DNA from: Lachnospiraceae bacterium
Lineage (GTDB): Bacteria; Bacillota; Clostridia; Lachnospirales; Lachnospiraceae
Direction of reading: 5' to 3'
DNA length: 64,000 nt
Assembly (NCBI GenBank): GCA_017416465.1
Contig: JAFQCK010000141.1
Location: 1-64,000, forward strand
Shown here: piece by piece, positions 25,427 to 34,081 of the stretch
Numbering within the stretch: the stretch's first letter is position 1
How the letters are laid out: each line of letters begins with the position of its first letter
Made by a program: the position numbers and the translations under genes
Notes under the pieces: generated by a model
Databases searched by the model: none
What the model was told of the DNA's origin: nothing
What the model saw: only the letters and a program-made list of their open reading frames with translations

Positions 25427-26366
25427 GAAAGAAATTAGAGTTGTATATGGAGATTACACACTTGGAGTACACACAGAAGGATATAATTATATATTCTCTT
25501 ATGCACAGGGCGGCTTAGAGTCAATTGTAAAAAATGGTTATGAGTGGTTGTACCGCTCGCCAAAGCCTACATTTTGGAGAGCTTTAACAGACAATGACAG
25601 AGGAAGTAAGTTCCATATTAAGAGTGGAAATTGGCTTGCTGCAGATATGTTTATTGATTGTATCGACATTGAAGTAATTACTGATGGTGTATCTCAGGGA
25701 AAGCCGGTTGCACCTGAAAACAATAAGTATGGTTCAGATGTGTATGCAAGTGAAGTGACTGTTAAGTTTACATATCAGACAATTATTAAACCTGCTACAA
25801 CAGTAATCGTAACATATACTGTTAATAATAAAGGAAATATTACAGTAAATGTGCATTATGTTGGTGTTAAAGGACTTCCGGAGCTTCCGGTATTTGGCTT
25901 AAGATTTGTAATGCCAACTTTAGCAGATAAGTATATTTACAATGGATTATCAGGAGAAACTTATCCGGATAGAAAAAAAGGTGCAGTTAAAGGAATTTAT
26001 GAGGTAGATGATTTAAGTCTTACACCATATTTAGTGCCACAGGAATGCGGAGTTAGAATGGATGTAGACTGGGTAGAAGTTATAAGGCATACAAGTAATA
26101 ATAATGCCTGTAAAGATATTACTCCTCAAGTATTAAGATTTGAAAAGATAGATGATGCGATTTCGTTCTCTTGTTTACCATATACAGCAACAGAAATCGA
26201 AAATGCAACACATCATGAAGAACTTCCACCTGCAAGAAGAACTGTATTTTGTGTGTACGGAGCAGTTAGAGGTGTTGGCGGTATTGATTCATGGGGTAGC
26301 GATGTGGAAGATGCATATCATATCAGTGCAGAAGAAGATATAGTATATTCATTTAAGATATGTTAG
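25410..26366 (+). CDS. lacM: Beta-galactosidase small subunit
   Basis: A 318-residue protein equivalent to the C-terminal domain 5 of LacZ. PKPTFWRALTDNDRGS is the family signature. Its ATG lies 17 bases inside lacL, with GGAAGTGAGG inside the lacL coding region as ribosome binding site, so the two subunits are translationally coupled and presumably made in equal amounts. The domain completes the active site of the large subunit. Confidence 0.93.
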   Translation: MDCTNKKEIRVVYGDYTLGVHTEGYNYIFSYAQGGLESIVKNGYEWLYRSPKPTFWRALTDNDRGSKFHIKSGNWLAADMFIDCIDIEVITDGVSQGKPVAPENNKYGSDVYASEVTVKFTYQTIIKPATTVIVTYTVNNKGNITVNVHYVGVKGLPELPVFGLRFVMPTLADKYIYNGLSGETYPDRKKGAVKGIYEVDDLSLTPYLVPQECGVRMDVDWVEVIRHTSNNNACKDITPQVLRFEKIDDAISFSCLPYTATEIENATHHEELPPARRTVFCVYGAVRGVGGIDSWGSDVEDAYHISAEEDIVYSFKIC

Positions 26367-26382
26367 AAAAGAGGTGTTTACA

Positions 26383-27660
26383 ATGAATACACAACTATTA
26401 ATTGAAAAATTGCAAAATGGTGAGTTAGATAACAGACTGTTAGAGATTTATGTAGATAGCAAGTTGATAGAATATCAAAGAAATAGATATATAGCAGCCA
26501 TTAAAAGGTTTGAGGACTTGTATCAAGAAGGAGAAGTAGTGCTGTTTAGTGCGCCGGGAAGAAGTGAGGTTGGAGGAAATCATACCGACCATCAGCATGG
26601 CAAGGTATTAGCAACATCTATAAATCTCGATAGTATTGGTGTTGTCAGAGCTACTAATGATAATGTCATTCGACTTGTTTCTGATAACTATGATGAAATA
26701 GTGATATCGCTTGATGATATCTTATTAAAAGAAGAAGAGAAAGAGACTACTACTGCATTAATTAAGGGAGTTGTTTCAGGATTCTTAAATAGAAAGTTTG
26801 AAGTTGGTGGTTTTACAGCGTATGTTACAAGTGATGTATTAATTGGAGCAGGGTTATCTTCATCAGCAGCATTTGAAACCTTGATAGGTACAATTTTATC
26901 CGGGTTATATAATGATATGAATGTATCAGCTGTTGATATCGCAATTATTGGTCAGTATGCAGAGAATATTTATTTTGGTAAGCCTTGTGGTTTGATGGAC
27001 CAAATGGCATGTTCAGTAGGAAATCTTGTATATATTGACTTTGAGAATCCAACTAAACCGGTTGTTGAAAAAGTAGAGTTTGATATGGAAGAGTACGGTT
27101 ATAGCTTGTGTATTACTGATACAAAAGGGTCGCATGCGGATTTGACTGATGAGTATGCTGCAGTACCAAAAGAAATGAAGCAGGTTGCAAAGCATTTTGG
27201 TAAAGAAGTTTTAAGAGGAATTACAGCTCAGGATATTATCAGAGAAATTCATGCACTACGTTCAGAATTTGGCGACAGAAGCGTACTTAGGGCGTTACAT
27301 TTTGTAAGCGAGAATGACAGAGTGACTTGTGAAGTTGAAACTTTAAAAACTGGTGATTTTGTAGGATTTTTAAATTTAGTAAAGGCATCAGGAGATTCTT
27401 CTTATAAGTATTTACAGAATGTATATTCAAACAGTGATGTAAACAGCCAGAATGTATCTGTAGCATTGGCAACAAGCGATGTTGTGTTACAGAATAATGG
27501 TGTAAGCAGAGTGCATGGTGGTGGATTTGCTGGAACTATACAAGCATTTGTTAAAAATGAATATGTAGATGAATACAAAAAGAATATGGATTTAGTATTT
27601 GGAGAAGGAGCTTGTAGCGACTTAAGAATTAGAAAATATGGTGGCATACAAGTAATATAA
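26383..27660 (+). CDS. galK: Galactokinase
   Basis: A 425-residue GHMP kinase converting galactose to galactose-1-phosphate. The galactokinase signature GRSEVGGNHTDHQHG is at about residues 59-73, and the ATP loop is in GAGLSSSAAFE. The catalytic-base region follows in KPCGLMDQMACS, and the C-terminal GHMP motif is RVHGGGFAGTIQAF. AGAGGTG precedes ATG 26383, and an in-frame GTG at 26374 is less likely. It is the third enzyme gene of the operon, 16 bases after lacM. Confidence 0.93.
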   Translation: MNTQLLIEKLQNGELDNRLLEIYVDSKLIEYQRNRYIAAIKRFEDLYQEGEVVLFSAPGRSEVGGNHTDHQHGKVLATSINLDSIGVVRATNDNVIRLVSDNYDEIVISLDDILLKEEEKETTTALIKGVVSGFLNRKFEVGGFTAYVTSDVLIGAGLSSSAAFETLIGTILSGLYNDMNVSAVDIAIIGQYAENIYFGKPCGLMDQMACSVGNLVYIDFENPTKPVVEKVEFDMEEYGYSLCITDTKGSHADLTDEYAAVPKEMKQVAKHFGKEVLRGITAQDIIREIHALRSEFGDRSVLRALHFVSENDRVTCEVETLKTGDFVGFLNLVKASGDSSYKYLQNVYSNSDVNSQNVSVALATSDVVLQNNGVSRVHGGGFAGTIQAFVKNEYVDEYKKNMDLVFGEGACSDLRIRKYGGIQVI

Positions 27661-27708
27661 AAATGTAAGTATATGGTTTTAGATTAATGAAAGGAATGGT
27701 GGATTCAC

Positions 27709-28692
27709 ATGAAAATATTAGTATTAGGTGGTGCAGGGTATATCGGTTCACATACAGTATATGAGCTTATAGATGCAGGTCATGAGGTTATTGTAATTGA
27801 TAATTTATTAACAGGATTTAAGGAAGCAGTTCATCCACAGACTAAGTTCTATGAGGGTGACATTAGAGATAAGGCTTTTTTAGATGATGTATTTAGCAAA
27901 GAAAAGATTGATGGAATTATTCATTTTGCAGCAAGTTCACAGGTTGGAGAAAGTATGGTTGACCCATTGAAGTACTATAATAACAATTTGTGCGGTACAG
28001 AAGTATTACTAGAGAGTATGGTACAGCATGGAATTGATAAAATCGTATTTTCATCAACAGCAGCAACATATGGAGAACCGGAAAGTATTCCAATTATGGA
28101 ATCAGACAGAACAGAGCCAACAAACTGCTACGGTGAAACAAAGTTATCTATGGAAAAGATGTTCAAGTGGACATCAAAGGCTCATAATTTAAGATATGTT
28201 TCACTTAGATATTTTAACGCATGCGGAGCACATCCAAACGGACTTATTGGTGAAGCACATAATCCGGAAACACATTTGATTCCATTGATTTTGCAGGTTC
28301 CTAATGGAAAGAGAGAATTTATTTCTGTATACGGAAATGATTATGATACAAAGGATGGAACATGTGTAAGAGATTATATTCATGTAAATGATTTGGCGCA
28401 GGCACATATTCTTGCCATGGAATATCTTGCTAAAGGTGGAGAAAGTGATGTATTTAACTTAGGTAATGGTGTAGGCTTCACTGTTAAAGAAGTAATTGAA
28501 ACAGCAAGAGAAGTAACAAAGCATCCTATCCCTGCAAAAGAAGAGCAAAGAAGAGCTGGAGACCCATCAGTGCTTATTGCTTCAAGTGATAAAGCAAAGA
28601 ATGTACTTGGCTGGAAACCACAATTTGCTGATTTAAGTGTAATCATTAAGACTGCGTGGGAATGGCATGTAAATCATCCAAACGGATATTAG
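27709..28692 (+). CDS. galE: UDP-glucose 4-epimerase
   Basis: A 327-residue short-chain dehydrogenase. The NAD-binding motif GGAGYIGSH is at residues 7-15. The catalytic Ser/Thr is in FSSTAATYGEP, and the Tyr/Lys pair is in NCYGETKLSMEK. It interconverts UDP-galactose and UDP-glucose, regenerating the co-substrate for GalT. Length and motifs are normal. AAAGGAATGG is upstream of the start. Confidence 0.93.
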   Translation: MKILVLGGAGYIGSHTVYELIDAGHEVIVIDNLLTGFKEAVHPQTKFYEGDIRDKAFLDDVFSKEKIDGIIHFAASSQVGESMVDPLKYYNNNLCGTEVLLESMVQHGIDKIVFSSTAATYGEPESIPIMESDRTEPTNCYGETKLSMEKMFKWTSKAHNLRYVSLRYFNACGAHPNGLIGEAHNPETHLIPLILQVPNGKREFISVYGNDYDTKDGTCVRDYIHVNDLAQAHILAMEYLAKGGESDVFNLGNGVGFTVKEVIETAREVTKHPIPAKEEQRRAGDPSVLIASSDKAKNVLGWKPQFADLSVIIKTAWEWHVNHPNGY

Positions 28693-28716
28693 GATAAATG
28701 GAAGGAGGTTTTTGAT

Positions 28717-30198
28717 ATGAATAAATTGATTTCTGAATTAGTCAAATATGGAATCCAAAGAGGGTTAATTGACGCAGAGGACAAGGTCTTTGTACTCAAC
28801 CGACTTCTGGAAGTGTTTGGATTAAATAGTTTTGAATGGTCAGATGAGGAAGTAAGAGAAATTCACTGCATATTGTCAGATATGACAGATTATGCAGTAG
28901 AAAATGGAATCATTGAGGAAGATACAGTTACAAACAGAGATTTATTTGATACCAAGGTAATGGGAATTATCACTCCAATGCCATCAAGTGTACGAAGCAA
29001 GTTTAGAGAGTTATATGCTAAGTCCCCAAAGCTTGCAACAGATTTTTATTATAGATTTAGTCAGGATACAAATTATATCCGTGCTGACAGAATAGCAAGA
29101 GATGAGAAATGGAAAGCAGACACTGAATATGGTGAGATAGATATTACTATTAATCTGTCAAAGCCTGAGAAGGACCCTAGAGACATTGCAAAAGCAGCTA
29201 GTCAGAGCAAGAGCGAATATCCTAAGTGTTTGTTATGCGAAGAAAATGAGGGATATGCAGGAAACTTGTATCATCCGGCTCGTCAAAATCACAGAATTAT
29301 GCCAATTAAGTTAAATGAGCAGAATTATTTTATGCAGTATTCACCTTATGTTTATTATAATGAGCATTGCATAGTATTTAATGAAGAGCATACACCTATG
29401 AAAATAGATAAAAGTGTGTTTAAGAAACTTTTAGATTTTGTCTCACTGTTTCCACATTATACTATAGGTTCAAATGCGGATTTACCTATAGTAGGAGGTT
29501 CAATTCTTAGTCATGACCATTTTCAGGGTGGAGCATACTCATTTGCAATGGCGAAAGCTGCGATGGAATTTACATTTAAAGCATATGGATTTGATGATGT
29601 GACAGCAGGTATTTTAAAATGGCCGATGTCGGTTATTAGATTACAAAGCGAAAATAAAGAGAGATTAGTAGAGTTAGCGAATCATATTTTAGATTCATGG
29701 AGAGCCTATACAGATGAAGAAGCATTTGTATATTCTGAAACGGATGGTACACCACATAATACAATTACACCAATTGCACGAATGAACGGTTTGTTATATG
29801 AAATGGACCTTGTGCTTAGAAACAATATTACTACAGATGAAAAACCTTGGGGTATATATCATCCGGATGAAAAATTGCATCATATCAAAAAAGAAAATAT
29901 AGGCTTAATCGAAGTAATGGGATTAGCTGTTTTACCTGCAAGACTAAAAAAAGAAATGGAAGAGTTAGCAGAAGCAATTTTAGAAGGAAAAGAGATTAGA
30001 ACTATTGATAATATCAGAAAACATGCAGAATGGGTAGAAGAATGGTATGCAAATTATGAAATTACTTCTGATAATATAAAGGAAGTATTACAAATAGAAA
30101 TTGCGAAGCGATTTGCGAAGGTTCTTGAATGTGCAGGTGTATTTAAAAGAACAGAAAAAGGGATGGATCAATTTAAAAAGTTTTTATCTGTTTTGTAA
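28717..30198 (+). CDS. galT: Galactose-1-phosphate uridylyltransferase (Firmicute type)
   Basis: A 493-residue enzyme of the larger Firmicute GalT class, transferring UMP from UDP-glucose to galactose-1-phosphate. The signature GGSILSHDHFQGGAYSF (HDH with following Q) holds the nucleophilic histidine. CLLCEENEGYAGNLYHPARQNHR is the conserved substrate region. GGAGG lies 7 bases before the ATG. It follows galE by 24 bases. Confidence 0.92.
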   Translation: MNKLISELVKYGIQRGLIDAEDKVFVLNRLLEVFGLNSFEWSDEEVREIHCILSDMTDYAVENGIIEEDTVTNRDLFDTKVMGIITPMPSSVRSKFRELYAKSPKLATDFYYRFSQDTNYIRADRIARDEKWKADTEYGEIDITINLSKPEKDPRDIAKAASQSKSEYPKCLLCEENEGYAGNLYHPARQNHRIMPIKLNEQNYFMQYSPYVYYNEHCIVFNEEHTPMKIDKSVFKKLLDFVSLFPHYTIGSNADLPIVGGSILSHDHFQGGAYSFAMAKAAMEFTFKAYGFDDVTAGILKWPMSVIRLQSENKERLVELANHILDSWRAYTDEEAFVYSETDGTPHNTITPIARMNGLLYEMDLVLRNNITTDEKPWGIYHPDEKLHHIKKENIGLIEVMGLAVLPARLKKEMEELAEAILEGKEIRTIDNIRKHAEWVEEWYANYEITSDNIKEVLQIEIAKRFAKVLECAGVFKRTEKGMDQFKKFLSVL

Positions 30199-30249
30199 TT
30201 AATTGTAGGAATAGGTTTGATGGATAAAATATAGATAGGAGATGATTTT

Positions 30250-31062
30250 GTGCCGTTGACATATGAAAAAAGAAATGAAGGAGTATCTGCAGAATGGAAA
30301 AAATCTGTACATGTTCCGCCACACTTACATGAAGCAATCGAGATAATTTATGTGACAGATGGTACAGTTGAATTGGGTGTAGGACAAGAATTGTTTCATA
30401 TGGAGCAAGGTGATTTTGCCATAGTATTTCCGAATGTTATCCATCATTACCAAGTGTTTGGTCAAGGAGAGAACAAAGCTATATATTTATTCTTAGACCC
30501 ATCATTAACAACTAATTTCTATGAGGAATTACAAAATTCCAGCCCAAGTTATCCTATAATAGAGAAAGCAGAGGTACATGAAGATATTGTGAATTCTGTA
30601 AAAGCTCTCGTTAATAATATAGATTGCAGCCCAATGATAATCCGGGCCTATGTACATGTGATACTAGCTCATGTATTTTCAGATATGGATATTGTTGATA
30701 AAGAGGCGATTGGTGGAGATGATATAATATATTGTGCTGTTGAATATATAGCTAAGAACTTTAAAGAAAATATACATCTTGAGAAGATGGCATATGATTT
30801 GGCAGTAAGTAAATACGTCCTGTCCAGAATGTTTGCAAAAACCTTTCATTGTAATTTTAATAAATATTTAAATGGTATAAGGTTGAACTATGTCATATCT
30901 GCATTAGAAAACACTAATGATTCAATAACTAATATTTGTCTTGATTCAGGATTTGAGAGTCAGCGTACATTTAATCGTGTATTTAAGGAAAGATACAAAA
31001 TGACACCAAGAGAATATCGTAATAAGATGCACGGCAATAAAAGTAAGGAGCGTGTTGGATAA
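30250..31062 (+). CDS. Second AraC-family regulator, inside the operon
   Basis: A 270-residue protein starting at GTG 30250 behind AGGAG. The N-terminal cupin sensor (HLHEAIEIIYVTDGTVELGVGQELFHMEQGDFAIVFPNVIHHY) is followed by a C-terminal AraC DNA-binding domain (ENIHLEKMAYDLAVSKYVLSRMFAKTFHCNFNKYLNGIRL and SITNICLDSGFESQRTFNRVFKERYKMTPREYR). Its place between galT and galM, with one base before galM, shows co-transcription. It may give feedback control of the operon or act on another galactoside locus. Confidence 0.88.
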   Translation: MPLTYEKRNEGVSAEWKKSVHVPPHLHEAIEIIYVTDGTVELGVGQELFHMEQGDFAIVFPNVIHHYQVFGQGENKAIYLFLDPSLTTNFYEELQNSSPSYPIIEKAEVHEDIVNSVKALVNNIDCSPMIIRAYVHVILAHVFSDMDIVDKEAIGGDDIIYCAVEYIAKNFKENIHLEKMAYDLAVSKYVLSRMFAKTFHCNFNKYLNGIRLNYVISALENTNDSITNICLDSGFESQRTFNRVFKERYKMTPREYRNKMHGNKSKERVG

Positions 31063-31063
31063 T

Positions 31064-32113
31064 ATGATAGAACAATTATTTTTCGGCGAAACAGATAGGG
31101 GAGAATTTGCAAGCAGGTTTATTTTAGAAAACAAAAACGGAATGTGGATTGAAGTATCAGATTTTGGAGCATTGGTTTTATCAATATCACTTAGAGACAA
31201 GAATGGATTTATGCGGGATGTTGCTCTTGGATTTGAAAATATGGAAGATTATTTAAACACAGAAACAGGAATGGGTGCTTATGTTGGAAGAAATGCCAAC
31301 AGAATTAAAGGAGCTTGTGTAAATATTGAAGGTGTAAACTATTCACTTGAAACCAATGAAGGAAATAATAATCTTCATAGTGGGTATAATAGGTCACATT
31401 GTCAAATCTATTATTCAAAAAAAGGTATAGAAGATAGGGGTGAATATGTTGAGTTTTATAGAGTAAGTCCACACTTGGAACAAGGTTTTCCCGGCAATTT
31501 AGCCCAAGTTATCCGTTATACACTGACAGATAGTAATGAATTTATTATTGATTATGAAATGTATAGTGATATGTCTACAATAGTAAATCCGACAAATCAT
31601 ACATACTTTAATTTGGATGGACATGATAGCGGAACTGTACTGGAACATGAATTGGAAATATATTCGGATGCATTTTTAAATATTAATGAAGAGATGATTC
31701 CTACTGGTGATGTTGTAAATGTTAGTGATACACCAATGGATTTTCGTATAAGAAAAAGAATAGGAAACGATATTAATGTTGATTTTATTCCATTAAAATA
31801 TGCTAATGGTTATGACCATAATTATGTTTTTGAGAATGATAGGAAACTTAAAAAAGTTGCAAAACTTTATGGAGCAGATTCAGGAATTACTATGACGGTG
31901 TTGTCTGATTTGTGTGGGTTACAAATCTACACAGGTAATTTTTTGAATGGAGAAAAAGGAAAAGATGGAGTCTGTTATCAAAAAAACAGTGGAATATGTC
32001 TTGAGACTCAATTTTATCCTAATGCCTGTAATGAAAAGAAATTTCCAAGTCCTTTGTTAGAAGCAGGTAAGAAATTTGTTTCAAGAACAATATATAAGTT
32101 TGAGTTGCAGTAA
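31064..32113 (+). CDS. galM: Aldose 1-epimerase (mutarotase)
   Basis: A protein of about 349 residues that interconverts alpha and beta galactose, feeding GalK after beta-galactosidase releases the beta form. Signatures are GAYVGRNANRIKG, NLHSGYNRSHCQIY with the substrate His, TNHTYFNLDGH with the catalytic His, and ETQFYPNACNEKKFPSPLL with the catalytic Glu. The start is uncertain: AAGGAG at 31045 serves ATG 31064 with wide spacing or TTG 31055 with short spacing. Confidence 0.92.
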   Translation: MIEQLFFGETDRGEFASRFILENKNGMWIEVSDFGALVLSISLRDKNGFMRDVALGFENMEDYLNTETGMGAYVGRNANRIKGACVNIEGVNYSLETNEGNNNLHSGYNRSHCQIYYSKKGIEDRGEYVEFYRVSPHLEQGFPGNLAQVIRYTLTDSNEFIIDYEMYSDMSTIVNPTNHTYFNLDGHDSGTVLEHELEIYSDAFLNINEEMIPTGDVVNVSDTPMDFRIRKRIGNDINVDFIPLKYANGYDHNYVFENDRKLKKVAKLYGADSGITMTVLSDLCGLQIYTGNFLNGEKGKDGVCYQKNSGICLETQFYPNACNEKKFPSPLLEAGKKFVSRTIYKFELQ

Positions 32114-32157
32114 AGTGTTTAAAATCTTTTGATAAAGTAGAAAGGAAATGAATAGAT

Positions 32158-32379
32158 ATGGTTATATTCTTCTCTGACCCGCTTGCTGCTCAGCCACATG
32201 ATCCAGATGTAAAAGCACTTTTAAGAATAGCGCAGGTATATGATATTCCAATTGCAAATAATAAAGCAACAGCAGATTTTCTTATTAAATCTTCATTGAT
32301 GGATGAAGAATATATTCATCAGGTTGAAAACTTTAAAAATACAGTTGAGAACAGAGTTAAGGAATTAGAAATAGTTTAA
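32158..32379 (+). pseudogene. mgsA: Methylglyoxal synthase, C-terminal half only
   Basis: The frame starts [20 protein letters not shown] and continues [17 protein letters not shown], which is the C-terminal part of MgsA (DLVIFFxDPLxAQPHxPD and P-x-ATNxATA in the family). About 75-80 N-terminal residues with the Lys/Thr phosphate-binding region and catalytic Asp are missing. A good ribosome binding site (AAAGGAAA) stands in front, so a 73-residue peptide may still be made. The neighbouring VOC gene fits methylglyoxal detoxification. Confidence 0.85.
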
Positions 32380-32427
32380 AATGTTTATAAACAAAAGCAT
32401 AAAGTAATTAAAGGAGTAAAAATATTT

Positions 32428-32805
32428 ATGTTTGATGTAATACATCATGTGGCAATTATAGTATCTGATTATGAAAAGTCCAAAAAGTTTTATGTAGAAC
32501 AACTGGGCCTTCCTATAATAAGAGAAAATTATCGAAAAGATAGAAATGACTACAAGTTGGATTTGAAGGTGGGAAATGTTGAATTGGAAATATTTGGCGT
32601 AGAAAAAGCTCCTTCTAGAGTGACTGAACCAGAGGCTTGCGGATTGCGACATTTAGCTTTTAAAGTAGATAATATTGAAGAAACTGTAAAATATTTGAAT
32701 TCAAAAGGAATCCAAACTGAACCAATTAGATTAGACGAGTACACACAAAAAAGAATGACTTTTTTTCGTGACCCAGATAATCTTCCAATAGAATTGCATG
32801 AATAG
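32428..32805 (+). CDS. VOC-family protein (glyoxalase I-like)
   Basis: A 125-residue protein with two beta-alpha-beta-beta-beta modules. The metal ligands are likely the His in IHHVAIIVSD, the Glu in VELEIFG, the His in GLRHLAFKVD and the Glu in LPIELHE. That pattern is typical of small bacterial lactoylglutathione lyase-like enzymes. AAAGGAG precedes the ATG. Its position after mgsA suggests a role in methylglyoxal metabolism, but the true substrate is unproven. Confidence 0.8.
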   Translation: MFDVIHHVAIIVSDYEKSKKFYVEQLGLPIIRENYRKDRNDYKLDLKVGNVELEIFGVEKAPSRVTEPEACGLRHLAFKVDNIEETVKYLNSKGIQTEPIRLDEYTQKRMTFFRDPDNLPIELHE

Positions 32806-32834
32806 TTATTAATAAAGTTATTACTACACAAATA

Positions 32835-32858
32835 GGATTATCAGTAAAATGATAATCC
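32835..32858 (+). terminator. Terminator-like hairpin ending the lac/gal/VOC region
   Basis: GGATTATCA pairs perfectly with TGATAATCC around GTAAAA. The T tract after it is weak (GCTTGTTG). Confidence 0.6.
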
Positions 32859-32897
32859 GCTTGTTGTGAGATTATTAACAAACGACTTGTTTAAAGA

Positions 32898-32981
32898 TTA
32901 GAAACGATACATCTGATTGCTAAAATATATTGCGTAGAAATCAAGTAAATCATTGATAAATGTTGTAATTTTCTTCTGCAT
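32898..32981 (-). CDS. 27-residue YRF micropeptide (copy 2)
   Basis: On the minus strand AAAGGAG lies nine bases before ATG 32981, with a TATAAT-like box (GTTTATAATG) further upstream. An in-frame ATG at 32990 is too close to the ribosome binding site. The product has a KK-rich start, then FINDLLDFY and the end NQMYRF. Aligned with the micro-ORF at 20815-20886 it shares F, N, LL, FY, a later F and the terminal YRF, without gaps after the start. The pair brackets the 11-kb lac/gal operon, both in minus orientation. Confidence 0.6.
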   Translation of the reverse strand: MQKKITTFINDLLDFYAIYFSNQMYRF

Positions 32982-33152
32982 TTTAAACATCTCCTTTCTT
33001 TGTTTTCATAACTTCATTATAAACCAGTTTCAAAGAATTTCGTGCCAAATAAGAATTAAAAATGGTCAAAAGTTGCAGAATAAATTGTTGATTGTGTTTT
33101 TGGTAGGAAAACAAATAATTAATAAACTACCATTAACTTGTAAAGAGAATAT

Positions 33153-33172
33153 AGCCAGCCAAAAGGCTGGCA
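33153..33172 (-). terminator. Hairpin after the XRE remnant
   Basis: GCCAGCC pairs with GGCTGGC around AAAA, four bases beyond the stop of the truncated XRE gene on the minus strand. The following tract is only moderately T-rich. Confidence 0.5.
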
Positions 33173-33176
33173 TTAA

Positions 33177-33362
33177 CTATTCTTCATCAATTGAAAACAG
33201 CTCCTCTACCGATATCCCAAGATACTTAGATATCCTAAGAGCAAGTTCTAAAGAGGCATTTCTTTCGCCTCGTTCTATTCGTCCGATTGTGCGTCCGCAG
33301 GAACCGATAGAAATAGCTAAATCTTCTTGACAGATGTTTCGCTCTGCGAGGCTGAAAAAATT
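33177..33362 (-). pseudogene. XRE-family HTH regulator, N-terminus lost
   Basis: On the minus strand the frame reads SLAERNICQEDLAISIGSCG, then RTIGRIERGERNASLELAL and LGISVEELFSIDEE to a TAG. This is an almost complete XRE helix-turn-helix. In front of it the frame closes at a TAA with no start codon or ribosome binding site, so the first helix is missing. It lies just upstream of the candidate RNA and is probably a relic of a mobile-element repressor. Confidence 0.65.
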
Positions 33363-33414
33363 TTAAAATTCTATTCGAAAAAGGGAATATTTGTGGTATT
33401 ATATGCGTAGGATA

Positions 33415-33494
33415 TAACTGTAATGCGTTACAGTTTTGGTCTGGGCGAAAGCTCTTTGGACCACCGTAGGCGGGAAGGATTTCCCGCCATTTTT
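33415..33494 (+). ncRNA. Candidate structured RNA upstream of a DUF3800 gene
   Basis: Three consecutive hairpins are visible. The first is ACTGTAATGCGTTACAGT at 33417-33434. The second pairs GGTC with GACC (33438-33462) and holds an inner GGGC-GAAA-GCTC GNRA-capped stem. The third is a GC-rich terminator, GGCGGGAA paired with TTCCCGCC (33469-33488), followed by ATTTTTAC. A TATTAT box at 33397-33402 could start the RNA. The local base composition is much richer in G and C than the surroundings. Structured RNA motifs upstream of DUF3800 genes have been described by comparative genomics, and this is likely a member or relative. It could be an attenuator or a small RNA. Confidence 0.6.
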
Positions 33495-33522
33495 ACTATG
33501 GTCGTAAGTTTTGGAGGAGTTA

Positions 33523-34068
33523 ATGAAAGAACTTAGCATATTTATAGATGAGTCAGGAGACTTTGGAGAAATTACAGAGCGACCGGCGTATTACTTGGTA
33601 ACGCTTTTATTTCATGACCAGAAGAATGATATTGCTTCAAATGTTAAAAAACTTGAGGTTAGTACCAAGAATTCCGGATTTGATTTTGAGTATATACATA
33701 CGGGACCTGTTATTAGACGTGAAGACGTGTTTTCCGGATTGTCTATAGACGAACGTAGAAAGCTACTTTTTAAGATGTTAAATTTTATTGTTAGCAGTCC
33801 AATTGCATATGAGATGGCTGTGGTAAATCGAAAAGAAGCACCGGATAAGATTTCGCTTTCCGGTAAGTTGGGACGCGAAATTTCAAACGTGATAGTAAAA
33901 CATAAGGTGTTTTTTGATGGATTCGACAAAATTATTGTATACTACGATAATGGTCAAATTGAATTTGCAGGTCATGAAGGAGAATATGATGAGAGTGTTG
34001 ATGGGGAACAACAGAATGAAGATTTAATGGCAAAGTTATTATTATTTTCAGAAATGTTTTCGTCTTAA
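33523..34068 (+). CDS. DUF3800 protein, C-terminally truncated
   Basis: A 181-residue protein starting at ATG 33523 behind GGAGGAG. SIFIDESGDFGE is the opening acid motif, then AYYLVTLLFHDQ, HTGPVIRRED and FDKIIVYYDNGQ follow the family. Complete members continue for 50-70 residues with a final D-x-xCT segment that provides a catalytic acid. Here that part is replaced by an acidic tail (GEYDESVDGEQQNEDLM), so the enzyme is probably inactive or altered. The candidate RNA lies 29 bases upstream. Confidence 0.75.
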   Translation: MKELSIFIDESGDFGEITERPAYYLVTLLFHDQKNDIASNVKKLEVSTKNSGFDFEYIHTGPVIRREDVFSGLSIDERRKLLFKMLNFIVSSPIAYEMAVVNRKEAPDKISLSGKLGREISNVIVKHKVFFDGFDKIIVYYDNGQIEFAGHEGEYDESVDGEQQNEDLMAKLLLFSEMFSS

Positions 34069-34081
34069 AAAATAATTATGA

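Noticed and set aside
33020..33060. TTGGCACG on the minus strand upstream of micropeptide copy 2, resembling a sigma-54 -24 element
   Set aside because: No matching TTGC -12 element at the required distance; a TATAAT-like box is closer to the gene.
32953..33330. 125-codon plus-strand ORF
   Set aside because: Antisense to micropeptide copy 2 and the XRE relic, which have better signals and recognisable sequence.
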